A stretch of 64,000 nt of DNA from Russula earlei (GCA_025769875.1 JAGFNK010000071.1:62001-126000), one strand, 5' to 3'; counted from the stretch's first letter, positions 11,499 through 23,474 are shown. The notes: generated by a model not told the origin, from the sequence alone. Numbers and translations are program-made.

Positions 11499-12184
11499 CA
11501 TCCACATACGAGCACGAGCTCAAGGACCTCGAGGTGCATCCTCGTCATCACCCATTCGCCATGGACTTCTTGCTCACCAACGGATCAGGAAAGGCTCGTC
11601 GAAAGTCTGAGTAACTGCCGGGCTTTGGAGGACATCATCCGTGATTCTTTCACCTCCATCAAGGTGCCCAGCTTTTCCTTCTCTCTACAAAAACAAAGAC
11701 GAACGCGGCCGATCGCGTTGATTATTTCAGAGGAAATACCGCAGGGGTCAGGACACCCTGCTTACGAGCGTCCCACAGATCGATGATGAACTTGCGGAAT
11801 CGTTGCGCGTCCTCGCGGAGCTAGAAGCACGCCTGCCCGCCATCCGAGCGCAGGCCACCCAGGTTCAGTTGGTGTATGACTCGGGTCGTCAGAAGGTATG
11901 GTGCCGTAGCACACTCCTCTTTCCTTGCTGACTGACTTGTGTCTTTACAAGGCAGAAGTGCTTGTGCGGGATCTTCGATGGTTGAACCGTGGTTGGTACG
12001 AACGCTGGTACGAAGCCATATTCACATCGCGGGGCCCGGTCTCTTGGCGATGGCGTAGTCGCGTTGCGCACACTGTTCGGATTTCGCGCTTTTGTTTGTT
12101 GCATGGATGATTTTGGTCGCTCTGCTTGAGGCGACCCGAGCACACCGACAACGGCTCGTCTGGGGCGAGCGCCTCCCATCATGA
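11499..12184 (+). CDS. Coiled-coil protein with C-terminal membrane anchor, unknown function (5' end unresolved)
   Basis: Exons supported by splice sites and frame: up to 11532, 11589-11663, 11731-11895 and 11952-12184. The readable protein has a helical stretch (ERLVESLSNCRALEDIIRDS), a coiled-coil-like region of about 55 residues ending VQLVYDSGRQK, then AEVLVRDLRWLNRGWYERWY, GPVSWRWR, and a hydrophobic helix followed by RAHRQRLVWGERLPS. The layout resembles a small single-pass protein I know only as 'hypothetical' from basidiomycetes. The last part is not in one frame: the reading moves by +1 just after GPVSWRWR (near 12057) and again near 12100, inside a T-rich run, before the hydrophobic helix. 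Either two single-base insertions are present or the sequence has errors. Confidence 0.55.
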
Positions 12185-13011
12185 TTTCCCATCCCTTATC
12201 TTATCCGGACCAATGCTCACCAACACCGTGCCTTGAGCTCATCTGCCGTCAGGTACTCTCATTGAGTTGTTGTACAGTTGTATTATTATTCTTTCACCTA
12301 CATGAATGAAATATGACTTGCACCCTACGGCCAGCGGTTTCGCCCTCATGGTCTCCCCCCGGTTGGTACTTATCATGGGACTTGTTATCGTGCAGCGATG
12401 ATATGCAGTGGGTAGAGTTCACCAGTATTGAACTCAGTTATGTCAATATTGTTTCACCAGGTGCAACACTCCCCCACTGGCAGGCCTCCACGAATGTGAC
12501 CTGTACACTCAGAAGTATACCTGTATGGTGTGCAGGTCTACTAGTCATGGAGTGCTAGGATCACAAGTGTCACATCATGTATCAATATCATAGTATGATG
12601 GCAGTAGTACCACACCACACCACAGTCACTCAGCTGCGATTTGGAGGGGAAGGCCACGGTTCACTCGAGGCCACCAACGGGAGGTATAAGGCTTACGGTT
12701 CTCGACCGCTCGCTTATTTCAACTGCAACATCAACAGCACCTCAGATCAGTGTTATCTACGAAAGCTATCATGATGGCTACTAGTATCACCTGATGACTC
12801 TGATCCGAAATCCTCGCTCGCTCTGCACAAGTCGTCGGGACTCGCCAAGGCCGCGTATATAAAGCGACCCAATCCCATTCTCACCATCCTCGCTCCTATC
12901 CGTTCCATACAAGTTGGTGCTGGTCACCCACAATTTTCTACGTTTTCTGCTTCTACGTCTTATTCTCGACGGCCTTCGTTTCTTTAATCCACAGTTCCAA
13001 TCGTGATAAGA
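12185..13011. other. Intergenic region with promoter of the secreted-protein gene
   Basis: No coding feature supported. A TATATAAA box lies at 12856-12863, about 150 bp before the ATG at 13012, followed by a pyrimidine-rich stretch typical of a fungal 5' leader. Confidence 0.4.
12856..12863 (+). promoter_or_regulatory. TATA box upstream of the 13012 gene
   Basis: TATATAAA followed by GCGACC; distance to the presumed start codon is about 150 bp. Position and CT-rich downstream tract fit a core promoter, with no experimental support. Confidence 0.5.
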
Positions 13012-13508
13012 ATGCGCACCGTGACATCCTCTGGCTTTGTCATTTTCTGCCTCGCCCTTGGCGTCACGACGTCATTAGCGATTCCTTCCTATCAAGTATG
13101 CCGGCCTGCGAGTCTTCAAAGGCTGTTGCATGCCCGAAGCTGACTTTATATCACAGATCTGAGCGCGACAACTAGCCCTAATCCCTCCACACCCCTCAGC
13201 GGTGAACGCGTAGAGCGCTTCGAGATAAGTCACTATGAAAAGCGAAGCATCAGTCCCTTCACTGTGATAAGTTGGCGATCGGCTGCATTTGGGAAGATGA
13301 AAGCAGTAAGGCCACCCACGGTAGGACGGACTGATGACATTGAAATGAAGGAAAGGTCCCTCAAAACAAACAAAAGTATGGTTTCTCACATGTGCAGCAA
13401 CTCATAATTTCTAAACCCGTCCACATCCCAGGAAGCTGCGTCGAGCGTTCACAGGACTGGCGGCTCCGGCCACGGCGGAACTGGCCACCAGGACCGAAGC
13501 AGGACCTG
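13012..13508 (+). CDS. Putative small secreted protein gene, model incomplete
   Basis: Exon 1 (13012-13095) encodes MRTVTSSGFVIFCLALGVTT and on, a clear signal-peptide-like leader ending SLAIPSYQ. A good intron follows (13096-13156, GTATGC to GCTGAC to TATCACAG). After it the directly joined frame stops at once, whereas the +2 frame reads a serine/proline-rich segment with YEKRSISP, again a dibasic KR site, up to a GTAAGG donor near 13307. A third exon after CATCCCAG (near 13432) reads glycine/histidine-rich GGSGHGGTGHQDRS before a stop. The phase of the first join does not work, so either a splice site is missed or the gene is broken. The leader resembles that of the 4464 gene. Confidence 0.35.
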
Positions 13509-13722
13509 AGGAAGGATATGAGGAAATTTTGAATCGGATGTGTCCTTGTCATGACCATACTTTTGTCATTACCTTGCTCGGTCGGATAATCATCATGTGT
13601 AGTGCCAGCCGTGGATGCAGGTCAGGTCAGGTGCGTCAACTGTCGCGTGTGTCACAGAAACATGTGACTGTGACCATCGCTTTCACGCACGCACGCACGC
13701 ACATCTCAGTTCCTACCTATTG

Positions 13723-16700
13723 ATGAACGTGGACGTGCCGCTTGATGCAGCGTCAACTTCGGATGCAGATGAACGCGAGCTTCTCGAGGCAGCAAGTTCT
13801 GATTTGTATTGGGACCGTGTCATCGCAAGAGGTCATTTGCATTCGCACCCTCCCAATCCGATGTCTCACCAAGGCAATGATACGTAAGGCACTGTACACG
13901 ACTCTCTCGTTCTTCGATTATTGACAATCATTCGATAACAGGAAATGGGGTGCCTCTCAGATATACCGGAGGTCTGCGTACGCCGTGGACACTCATTCCT
14001 CAACCTTGTGTCCAGGTCCGCATACCCCATCCTCAGAAGCACCGTATGGTTCTCTCAATCGGACAGCCTTTGAGAACATCACACCTCCGGTTCGGACGGA
14101 TTGGGAACCTCCTACATCATCCCCTGTCTCATCCTTCCCCGCCCGGTCACTCTCGGTTTCGTCATTGTTTCCTCCCCCTTGTAGCCCCTCCCGCTACGGT
14201 GCCATCGGAAATCACTCAATGTCATCCCCGGATCCTTTGCAGTTAGTCTCACCTGCGACGCGATTGGCTGGTGCCGACGATCACCACTTCCCTTCTACTG
14301 GCCATGATGCGGGGTTTCACATGGCTGCTGGCCTCGTGAGACAGGATCTTTGTTCCAATCCAGGGCCAAGTGCATCCCCGAGCTCTAGCAGGCATCTGTT
14401 TTGTGGGTTCAGTCTACAGCCGTCTGGTTCGCGTCGGCATTTATCGTCGCCTGATCCTTCCACAGCCCCGGCTCCTCCAACCACAGAGGTGAACCATGAT
14501 CAGATCTCAGCTCTCGAAGCCAATGCTAGCCCTGCAGGAGGGAGATACTCCATGCGCACGCGCCAACCCCGTCAACTGAAGCCCTACGCCTTTGATCGGA
14601 TGGAGTATACACACCAGCTGAAGCATCATCCGGATGCTATAGTGAAGTTCCGTGGCCATCGTATTCCAGCGGAATCATCATCATCGTCTCCATCTTGTTC
14701 GGCCGAGGGTGACACTGACGGTGCCCCAGAGAATGTGAGTGGCGAGCGTCCCTCCAAAGACGTCCGGTTCCCGCCACATGCAAAGCAGAAGAAACGGCCC
14801 CGCACCAATACACATCATCCCTCTGCTCCGCCACCTGCGCCTCCGAGGGTGTCAGGAGTACAGCTGTCTAGGGGATCTCTCTCCCCAAACGGAAGATCTA
14901 GAGGGTCATCTGCAACCGTGGACCGTGCTGTGGCAGTATCTATACCGGACCTAGGTATCGATGACAACCTAGAGGAAGCAGCGGCGTGGTATCCGGATGC
15001 CTTCAACGACTTGTCAAGCGCGCTAGGTAGCGATGATGCCGTACCTCTGCGCACCGTCCAGAACGACCTGCGTGTCAATGACACCCTTCCGCCACAAATC
15101 AAGCGTAGACGTGTAATATCTTTGCCTTGCCTTGCGGTGCACATCTATTGACTAACAAGTGTATCATAGCGAGCCCCGCGACGACTTCCTCGTTTGTCAC
15201 CCTTGACTTCCCCAGTCAGCCACTCGTCGGGCCGATCATTTCCACTCTCTAAACCTGCTTTGTTGGGAGCCATCAGCTTGGATACAAGTTCTGATACAAG
15301 CTCGTCTGCGTCAGAGTCGACGAGAAGCTCAGATGACGTGACCCTTCTGTCTGAAGAGTCGGCACTTGTACTCGTGGATGATCACGCGGCTTTCCTTGCT
15401 CCAAAACAGGAATGTTCTCTGTCTCAAACTTTCCCGAAGAGACGTTTGCGGCCATCAGCATATCCTGTTATCACGGATTTCTTTGTTCGTGGAGATCGCG
15501 GAAATCAAAAGAGGCGTCGAAAACACGGCATCGCCCCGCCTGAAAAGCATGGTAGATCCAAGCATGCCTCGGGAAACGTTCGGGTGAAAGGTAATGCCCT
15601 CTCCTTTCTCTTCCATTCATCTAAGCCTTGACTCTGTTAGATCCATCAGACCGACGAAATTCCAAGGCTCGTGTCCGACGGCGACCCGGCCGTCCGCAAC
15701 AACCTGCGGACCTTTCCGTATTTACAGTTGCGGGCGGGCGGGTCCTCTCTGGTTGGCAGCGGAGAAATGCGGTCACTATTGATACAGAGGATCTGGCCTT
15801 TCGCAAGGCGCTGGAACCGTTGGCCCATCGCCCACGTCCACCTCCGATTCGACCGCCATCTGAGATGCATCACCTCAGGCGTCTGCCACGGCAAATTTTG
15901 CAAAGTCCTGTCCGCCCGATCGCGTCTTCGTCGATGTCAAAAGGGGTTGACCTTGTGCCGAGCAAAGAGACACGACGCCGTATTGTTGTCGACTTTGAAA
16001 TTCCGTTTCTCTCCTCGGGGAAGGTATATACCGCCAGCTCTTACCTTGGCAAAGGATGGCTCTATGAGCTTCTATCCATCGTTTCTGGTACTCCACTTTC
16101 CCACCCACCTCCTGCTGTCGAGGTTGATGGCCATAGGCTATCCCCCGTATCCTCGGCTCTCGATTATACGGTCTTCCTGCCTTACGCGTGTGATTCGTTC
16201 GCCAAGGTGTTGAACGACCCCCTTGCGATGTCGCACGAAGAATTCACGAGTTGGAGCAGCAATATGCATGCCGTCTGCTCGCTCGTTTCGTGGATACTAG
16301 CCTCTCCCGTGGGGAACCACTCCCACCTCATTCGGACTGCGTCGCTGGAGTATACCGGATCACTGATTGCCCGTATCGACACTGTGCTCGAGGATTCCGA
16401 CGACCGAGCTAAGTCACTTTGCTCAAGCATCCTTTTTCTGTACTGGTTCGCGGTTGAGCTGCTGGTCCGTGCGTGCGTGGGCGCGTCAGGTAGTGAAGAA
16501 GACCTTTCGACGGCGATCAGCGCTCGCGTGGCAGGAATAGTAGACAGGCTATTACAGGTCGGTTTGCATGCTACCGTCTCACACGTTGTGGCCAACCATG
16601 AGCTCCTCGATGACTTTTCATCATACCCCTGTGCGGCTGAACTATGGATATGCGTGGTGCACCTCGGGACAGTCAGGGCATCTGGAGCGGGTAACTTCCC

Positions 16701-18360
16701 ATCGGTAGTAGAGATCCTCCAACAGAGCTTATTAGCCACTGAGTCGGTTGCGCAAGGTGGCCTTCACGCTAGCGAAGAGATATGGTGCACCTTGTTTGGT
16801 CTCTCTGCTCTCTCGCAATTCTCGGCCCATGGCGTATCCACATCTTCAGCTCGCATGGGCGCGTCGTGGGAGCTTGTTCTACTCGCTCTCGACTACATCC
16901 GCCTCGTCGTGGAACCCCAAACTGAGAGTGACCTCTCTGCGCGGAGTCTACGCCGCCGCGATGCTTACATCCGCCTTGTCGTGTCACGGTGCCTTATCCT
17001 ACACCAGCGCTGGTGCTGGCGGCTTGACGACGATGCATCCGCCACGCTTTTCCGGCGGCTGGTGGAAGTTTTCAAGAGCCGCAAGTTCGCGGACCTCCGG
17101 GGGGAGGTCGCCGGTTTCGCCGCGTTTGTGCAAGAAAACGACGCACGTCTCCTGGCCGAGCACTCAAACACGGACAGCGCCTTCACGATCCTCCTCAAGC
17201 TCATCTACGCCTCGGCAGAGCAGATGCGGCCGGCCCTGTCCGAGGACGAGTATCTGAGCCGGACCAAGAAGCTCCTCTCGCTTGTGACCCCGGTCGGTTC
17301 CGTCCAGCTCGGCACGCCCCGCTGGCCATACGACGAACGGCTGTCGATGCTGTACAACCGCTTCAGCTCGCTCGCCCTCGCAATCCGCATCCTCCCATCC
17401 GCGGAGAACGTGCTCTACCGCGTCTCCCTCGCGCGCCGCTACGTCGATTTCCGCGGGTCCGCGGCACCCACGCGTTCAGTGTGCATCCGCGCTGCGGCCC
17501 ATCTCGCGTTGCAGGCGCTGGACATGGCGCTCCCTGTCGGCCCGGCGCTCGAATGGACGTCGGAGATCGCACAGATCTTGATGACCGAGTTCCGCGCTGT
17601 CGCCGTTCCTCCGGCCGACGACGACGCGCGCGGACGCAGGTCGGAGTCGGTGCAATGCATTCAACTCGTCCTGTCCGGTCTGCTCGACATGTCGCGCGCG
17701 ATTTCCGCGTCCGCGGGTAAAGATACGAGCGTCGCTCTAGACCTCTTACGGAAAGGCACTTGGTTTTCCCCCTTCCCCCCCCCCCCCCCCCCTTTAACTC
17801 TGGAGCAAAGTTTGGGCCTTATTGACGTTGCCGTGAACGTTTTGTTTACAGGATGCCTCTTCCCCGTTCTGGCCGAGGTGGAGCTCGGCGCGATTCCGAC
17901 GATCCAGGTGCTGGTGCAGGGCATCGTCGACGCTCACCTCGACCTCGCTTTATCCCTGCAAGAGGAGGCACCGCCGCACGAGCAGCACGAGCAGCAGCAG
18001 CAGCGCCACCCTGTGCCCCAGCCTACTACGAAGAACCAGGAAGAAAGCCAGGACGAGTATGGCCAGTTCGACCTCAACTGGGACGACCCGATGGTGCTCG
18101 CCGCATTGGACGATGCCGCCGCGCCAGCGCCCCCGACGACGATGCAGTATACGTATCAATCCATAGTCGAGGTGCGTCCCTCAACACGTTTGCCCATCAT
18201 CCCCCCCCCCCACCACCACCACCATGGCTGTCTCATTTCTGGACCACAGCACATCAAAAGCGCGGCAGCGTCTCCCGTCGTCTTTGAGGCCATCATCAGC
18301 GCATTCCAGAACCAGAGACGGCAGCGACAAGGGCTGACGGCTGGAGGAAGTGTACCTTAG
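13723..18360 (+). CDS. MMS22: MMS22/Mus7-family replication-repair protein
   Basis: Family members act in repair of stalled or broken replication forks, in yeast with the Rtt101 cullin ligase; nuclear. Exons 13723-13883, 13942-15112, 15170-15590, 15641-18171 and 18250-18360 close exactly to 1464 residues. The N-terminal half is disordered and Ser/Pro-rich. It carries GGRYSMRTRQPRQLKPYAFD followed by a conserved Y-x-x-QLK region, the signature of the family. The large fourth exon has the helical domain (EIPFLSSGKVYTASSYLGKG). The C-terminus has SQDEYGQFDLNWDDPMVLAA, another family motif. An 18-C run at 17775-17792 is read as six prolines. The surrounding 17753-17851 looks intron-like, with a TTGAC branch-like motif and TTTACAG, but lacks a GT donor, so a GC-AG intron there is possible. 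A decayed partial copy lies at about 21.1-22.0 kb. Confidence 0.85.
17775..17792 (+). repeat. 18-bp poly-C run inside the MMS22 reading frame
   Basis: Uninterrupted C18 in the fourth exon. Any length change not a multiple of three would shift the frame, unless the run lies in an unrecognised intron. Confidence 0.9.
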
Positions 18361-18830
18361 ATCCCTCGCATGTGTATACTAATCTCAATCGTTTTCCATC
18401 TGTATTCGTTCACCACGCATCTGTAGCGACCACGACCTAGAAATATTGATTAATAATTACCCGTTCTGTGACACTCCTTGTTTGCGCATTGCAGCACGTC
18501 CAGAACGTGGGCATCAAGAGAAGTCAGAAACAAGACTCGTGCATGAGGCAAGTCTACTGGGGACTCGGCGTACTTCAAACATGAAACCTCGACGTTTCTT
18601 CGTCACCCCGGTGTTTATCCCCAGCCTGCACAACTCCCTGATATCGTCAGCCAACAGGGACACCTGGAGGGGCGTCTAGGTGAATGCAAAGGATGTCTAC
18701 ACAATTTATTCATCCGGGTTAAAGTCCTAATGCCCAAACTCAAGGTATTAGTTACGAGTCTTCTTTCATGACAAACATTGGCGCCAGACAGAACAGCAAA
18801 GTAACCCTAGCCTCAGCCAACCGTAAGAAT
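18361..18830. other. Convergent intergenic spacer
   Basis: About 470 bp between the MMS22 stop and the stop of the minus-strand reductase; both genes end here. No gene, repeat or clear terminator structure seen. Confidence 0.4.
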
Positions 18831-20036
18831 CTATGCCGCGAATCCTCGATATCCACGCGCTTTAAAGTCCTCAACCGATTCGTCGACGACGTCAATCAGT
18901 GGTGTCACCTGTGTCAAATTGAGTAGTTCCTCCGCTTTCGTCGTTTGAAGGGTTGTGATAACCGGAATGTCCCTTGTCGAACCGGGTACTCCGCGTGGCA
19001 CATTCGGGATACCGAGCTCTGCTGCCACATCCACTGGTTTATGCGTTACATTAGGTTCCCCTATGTAGGCGGAAATGAAACACGGCTCACGGATATCTTG
19101 ATAAAAGAAGGGGCCTGATCTGACAATGATGCGTTGACCTCCAGCTCTGACGGCATGCGCGGCGCGCACATGTGCCTCTGCAGCGACAGCAACATGCACC
19201 CAGTTGCCCTGATTCTGTAGTCGCTCGCCCGTCCGCGCGCCGGTAAGGGTGTCATAGATTTCACGCTGAGATGTGTTGATATCATCAATTGTCGGCGCGG
19301 GGCTGAGCGATGGCTATAATGGCCTTAGCTATGGAGAAAATTAGGTAAAAATAAGAGGCTTGCCCCAAAGATAAACGGAGGATTGATGACGACGAGATCC
19401 CAGGAAATCTCAGACTTATGAACAGCGACGAAGTCCCACGCGGCCCTCTCTGCCAGTGTTTTAGAGGCAAGGTAGATTGCGGCTGAGCCGGCCGCAGAGC
19501 CCTTCGTCTTCACTCCTTCCACGGCAGCGTTATTCCAATTGCCTTCAGTGTAAATGCGTGGCTGCGGGGAGTCTTCGCGGATTGCAGCGACCGAAGAGGT
19601 GACGATGACACGCTTCACGGTGTTGCGGTGTTTCAGGGCAGAGCTCAGAATGGATGTGGTTCCCCGTACGGCAGGCGTGATTAGCTCTATACACACTGTG
19701 TTCGCCAAAAGGGGAGCTTTCAGAGAAGAAACAACATAACATACCTTCGGGATCGGTTGCCTTGAAGTGGAATGGAGACGCAGTGTGGACAACGACGTCG
19801 ACACCTCCGATTACCTCGTCGAATGCACCATCCTTGGTGATGTCCTCAACAACGATCAGTTCAAACCGATCACCGTAGTGGGAAAATCTATCTTTGAGGA
19901 AGGTGCTTTTGGGCAGCGAGCGAACGGTGCCGCGGACAGAATACCCTGATTCAAGGTACTTCGCCACGACCCACGTTGCGAGATAACCATTTGCGCCTGT
20001 GACGAGGACTTTGGCCGGGGGAGAGACGGCGACCAT
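18831..20036 (-). CDS. Cinnamoyl-CoA reductase / dihydroflavonol reductase-like NAD(P)-dependent oxidoreductase, copy 1
   Basis: Extended short-chain dehydrogenase/reductase reducing an unknown carbonyl substrate with NADPH; cytosolic. Exons 20036-19745, 19686-19364, 19313-19091 and 19033-18831 (292, 323, 223 and 203 nt) give 346 residues. It has VLVTGANGYLATWVV (Rossmann TGxxGxxA type), VVVHTASPFHF, the catalytic YLASK (YxxxK), and NPPFIFG. The second intron starts with GC (GCAAGC) and ends ATAG, a GC-AG intron; using it joins FG to PSLSPAPTIDD as expected of the family. A TATA box lies 51-58 bp upstream of the ATG. Copy 2 at 22274-23474 has identical exon lengths, so the two are duplicates. 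Plant-like names do not imply lignin or flavonoid synthesis in a fungus. Confidence 0.88.
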
Positions 20037-20086
20037 TAGAATCGAGGGGAAAAGGAAGATGGGAGGGTGAAGGACCGCGTCATCTC

Positions 20087-20094
20087 TTTATAAA
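20087..20094 (-). promoter_or_regulatory. TATA box of reductase copy 1
   Basis: TTTATAAA on either strand, 51-58 bp before the minus-strand start codon at 20036. Copy 2 has only TTTTAAAA at the equivalent place (near 23528-23535), hinting that expression of the two copies may differ. Confidence 0.5.
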
Positions 20095-21119
20095 GATCCC
20101 AGGCTTCTGCATGCATGACGTCATTCACCTCGGCCTGCCCATCTTGGCAGTCAGCAAGGCAAGGGAATGTCCTGAGGTTGTATCGCGATCCGTTTAGAAC
20201 AGATCCGAGTCTTTGTTGAAGGCCAGTCAAATTTCACGAGGCTGAGCACATTGGGAAAGTGATGATCCAGCCACGCCCTGTAACGTATCACGACAATTGT
20301 CGAAGGAAGCGGAAGCACGCAAAGACGACGAGAGCCGCAGGGGAGAGTGTCGATCGAAGAGCTGCAGCTCTCTCAATTACTCTGCGTGACACGCTGTGGC
20401 GACGCCCACCATACCTGAACACACACCTGTCGGCCACACTCCGCCTGTGAAGGCACGGTCGATGTCGGACTTCGAGGCGTTATAAACGCTTCGACATCAG
20501 GCGTTGGCAGTGCCCAGCTAGCACTCGTGGCGTGGAATTTATCTTTGTTGCCAGACATATAAGAACTGGGGATTATCCAGCTTGAGCGATGCTGATCACT
20601 CACAGGGGAAGCCATGCAGGTTCTGCAGCGCTATCCGCTATTCTTCTGCCATGTCGCAGTATACCGTGTCGCAGAAAGTTCGTATGGACAAGGGTCCCAC
20701 GTTCCCGTCCGAAAACGGATTCTTGAAATCCTGCCGGAAGATTTAGGACGTCAGCTTCGTAAAGCTTACGGGAACGCCTCGGTCGACATGTCGCGCACGA
20801 GGACTGAACATCGCGATCACGGTACGTGGGTTGCGATACGAAATTGAATGCCGACGCCCGTGTCCAGCGACCGTGACGATCACCTAGGATGGCAGTGACT
20901 TCGATTCCCGCAGAACGAGTTGTAGGAGGCGGAAGGATGTCGGGCAGACGACGACCTGTCAGGACACGGGTCGATCTCTGTCACAATTGAGAGAAGGAAG
21001 ACAGAAAGGAACGAAGCAGCAGGAAGGATTTTAATCGAGGGGATGTTATTCTTCCCGGGCCGTCGTTTCCGCTTACCCTATTGTACAGTTTGCCAGTGCC
21101 TCACATACGACATTCACTC
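20095..21119. other. Spacer at the duplication junction
   Basis: About 1 kb holding the upstream region of reductase copy 1 and the left boundary of the duplicated MMS22 fragment. Short open frames at 20259-20450 and 20614-20847 have no recognisable domain. Confidence 0.35.
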
Positions 21120-22000
21120 GTTCCGTCGATACTAGCCTGCAGTGGACAGCGATACCCCACTCAAGTGACTCAACCGGACGCATCGTGTACTTCAGACTCG
21201 CTCGTTTTCCGTATAGTTCTACTCTCGAGGATTCCTGAAGCGGGTATTCTCTCGTTGACCAATCCGTAATCCATGTATAGTGCGAGTCGGTACAGCGCAT
21301 GGAAATTCTATTACAGAGGGACTCCGGGCGAGGGAAGAGATCCTTCGGCAGAGCCAGGTAGATCCAGACTCATCCGTCAAAGATGGTCTTGATGCGCCTC
21401 ACTTGACCCGCCAGCGGCAGCTCGACGACGACGCGTCCGCGACGCTCTTCCGGCGGCTGGTCAGAGTCGTAAGTTGGCGGCCCTCTGGGGCGAAGAAGTC
21501 GCAGGTTGAGCGAGATTTACAGTAGCAGGCAGGGAACAACACCGCGCGCCTCTTTTCTCCAGCCATGCAGGCAACGGACGGCGCCTTCCCAAAAGCCATC
21601 TCGGTGTCTGCAGAGCAGATGCTCAGGCTACCCTCTCGCGCGAGGGCGGGTGTATGTTTTTTTTTTTTCTGCCAGAGACAGAGGAGGGGGGGGGGGCTCT
21701 TCTCGTTCTCCGTCGGTTAAGTTAAGGTGTGCCCCGCTCGCGGCTTTCGCGACGGAACGTACCCTTGGAAACCGGCCGACTCCGTTGCGGTTGGGCAGGA
21801 ATGGGTGCAGTGCACTCAAATTTGTTCGTCTCGCACGGGTTATTACCTCTTCGAGCAAAAGACATGAAGCACGGCTTGTTAAATGGAGAAACAAAGTATT
21901 CTCTGGCATGAGAGATCCTTTGGCCTCATCAACACGCTTATCATAGGATAGCTGTTTCCCGTTCTTGCAGAAGCGAAGCTCTACCTCTATCTGGCGTAAA
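21120..22000 (+). pseudogene. Decayed partial copy of the MMS22-family gene
   Basis: Collinear but fragmented similarity to exon 4 of the intact gene. 21127 onward (CGATACTAGCCT, later CTCGAGGATTCC) matches about 16292-16398. 21410-21480 still encodes LDDDASATLFRRLV, identical to the residues encoded near 17023-17064. The CAGAGCAGATG motif at about 21616 matches 17219. A piece near 21790-21820 matches 17645-17670, and CTGTTTCCCGTTCTTGCAGA near 21951-21970 matches 17853-17872. Large parts are deleted and stops and frameshifts are common. It stands in the same relation to reductase copy 2 as the intact gene does to copy 1, so it is the remnant of a tandem segmental duplication. Confidence 0.8.
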
Positions 22001-22273
22001 CAGCTAAAGGCCGCTGTCCCGATACTCGTCGCAGACTTGCACACAATATGATTTTGCTCAGACTGCATTCGTGAGGATGCCTAGAGTCTAGGCTTCTATC
22101 TAGGAACGGTGCAGCGATGCTGGGACAGTAGAATGGCCCAGGGTGGGGCACTGGGAGCGTTAACGCTGCCAGTGGTACCAGTCTACCTCCATTCCAAATT
22201 CAGAACGTGAAGGTATAGACAGAATACAGAATGGCTAACCGACCCTCCCATCGTCTCATCGTAAGTGAGAGTT

Positions 22274-23474
22274 CTATGCTGCGAATCCCGCATAACCACG
22301 CGCTTTAAAGTCCTCGACTGATTCCGCAACGACGTCCTTCAGAGGTGTCACCTGCGTCAACCCCAGTAGTTCCTCTGCTTTCGTCGACTCGAGGACTGAG
22401 CCATACGGAACGTCTTTCATCGAGCCTGGCTCGCCGCGCGGCACATTGGGGATGCCGAGTTCTGCTGCCGCATCCACTGGTTGTGTACATTAGGTTCCCG
22501 CATGATAAAGAGGCAAATTTAGCTTACGAATCTCTTGGTAATACATGGAAGCCGATCTGACAATGATACGTTGACCACCAGCGCCAACAGCATGCGCGGC
22601 ACGTACGTGTGCCTCCGCAGCGACAGTAACGTGCACCCAGTGCGCTTGAGTCTGAAGTTGCTTACCGGTTCGCACACCGACGAGCGTGTCATAGACTTCA
22701 CGCTGAGATGTGTTTATATCATCAACCGTCGGCGCGGCGCTGAGTGATGGCTACAAACGTTGCGTGGAGCGTTCAGCTGGGTAAGAAGGGTCGCAAAGGA
22801 AAAGGCTTGCCCCGAAGATATACGGAGGGTTAAGTACGACGAGGTCCCACGAGATCTCAGACTTGTGAACATCGACGAACTCCCACGCGGCTCTCTCTGC
22901 CAGCGTTTTGGAGGCCAGATAGATATTTAATGGCCCTGCTGCCGGGCCCTTCGTCTTAACTGCCTCCAAGGCGGCGCTATTCCAGTTCTCTTCGGTGAAA
23001 ACGCGTTGCCGCCAGGGAAATTCGAGGATCGCAACAGCCGAAGAGGTCAGGATAAAACGCTTCAGCGTGCTCCCCTGTTTCAGCGCGGTGCTCAGGATCG
23101 ATGTGGTTCCCCTCACGGCAGGGGTGATGAGCTCTGAAACGCATTGTTTGCCAAAAGGAGGTTCGATATAAACGAAACGTACCATCAGGAGTGGCTGCCT
23201 TGAAGTGAAACGGAGAGGCCATGTGGACGATGACGTCGACGCCTCCGATTACCTCGTCAAACGCGCCGTCCTTGGTGATATCCTTGACAGTGACCAGCTC
23301 GAGCCGGTCACCATAGTGGGCAAATTTTTCTTTGGAGAACGCGCTCTTGGACTGTGAGCGAACTGTGCCGCGCACAGAGTATCCCGCGTCGAGATACATC
23401 TTCACGACCCAGGTGGCGAGATAGCCATTTGCGCCTGTGATGAGAACTTTTGCTGGGGGAGAGACGGCGACCAT
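22274..23474 (-). CDS. Cinnamoyl-CoA reductase / dihydroflavonol reductase-like oxidoreductase, copy 2
   Basis: Exons 23474-23183, 23133-22811, 22750-22528 and 22476-22274 have exactly the same lengths as in copy 1 (292, 323, 223 and 203 nt) and give 346 residues. The motifs are retained: VLITGANGYLATWVV, VIVHMASPFHF, IYLASKTLAERAAWEF with the YxxxK pair, and NPPYIFG. The GC-AG second intron is also kept (GCAAGC to GTTTGTAG), joining FG to PSLSAAPTVDD. No stop or frameshift is seen, so both copies look functional although they have diverged at many silent and some replacement sites. Role as for copy 1; substrate unknown. Confidence 0.88.
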
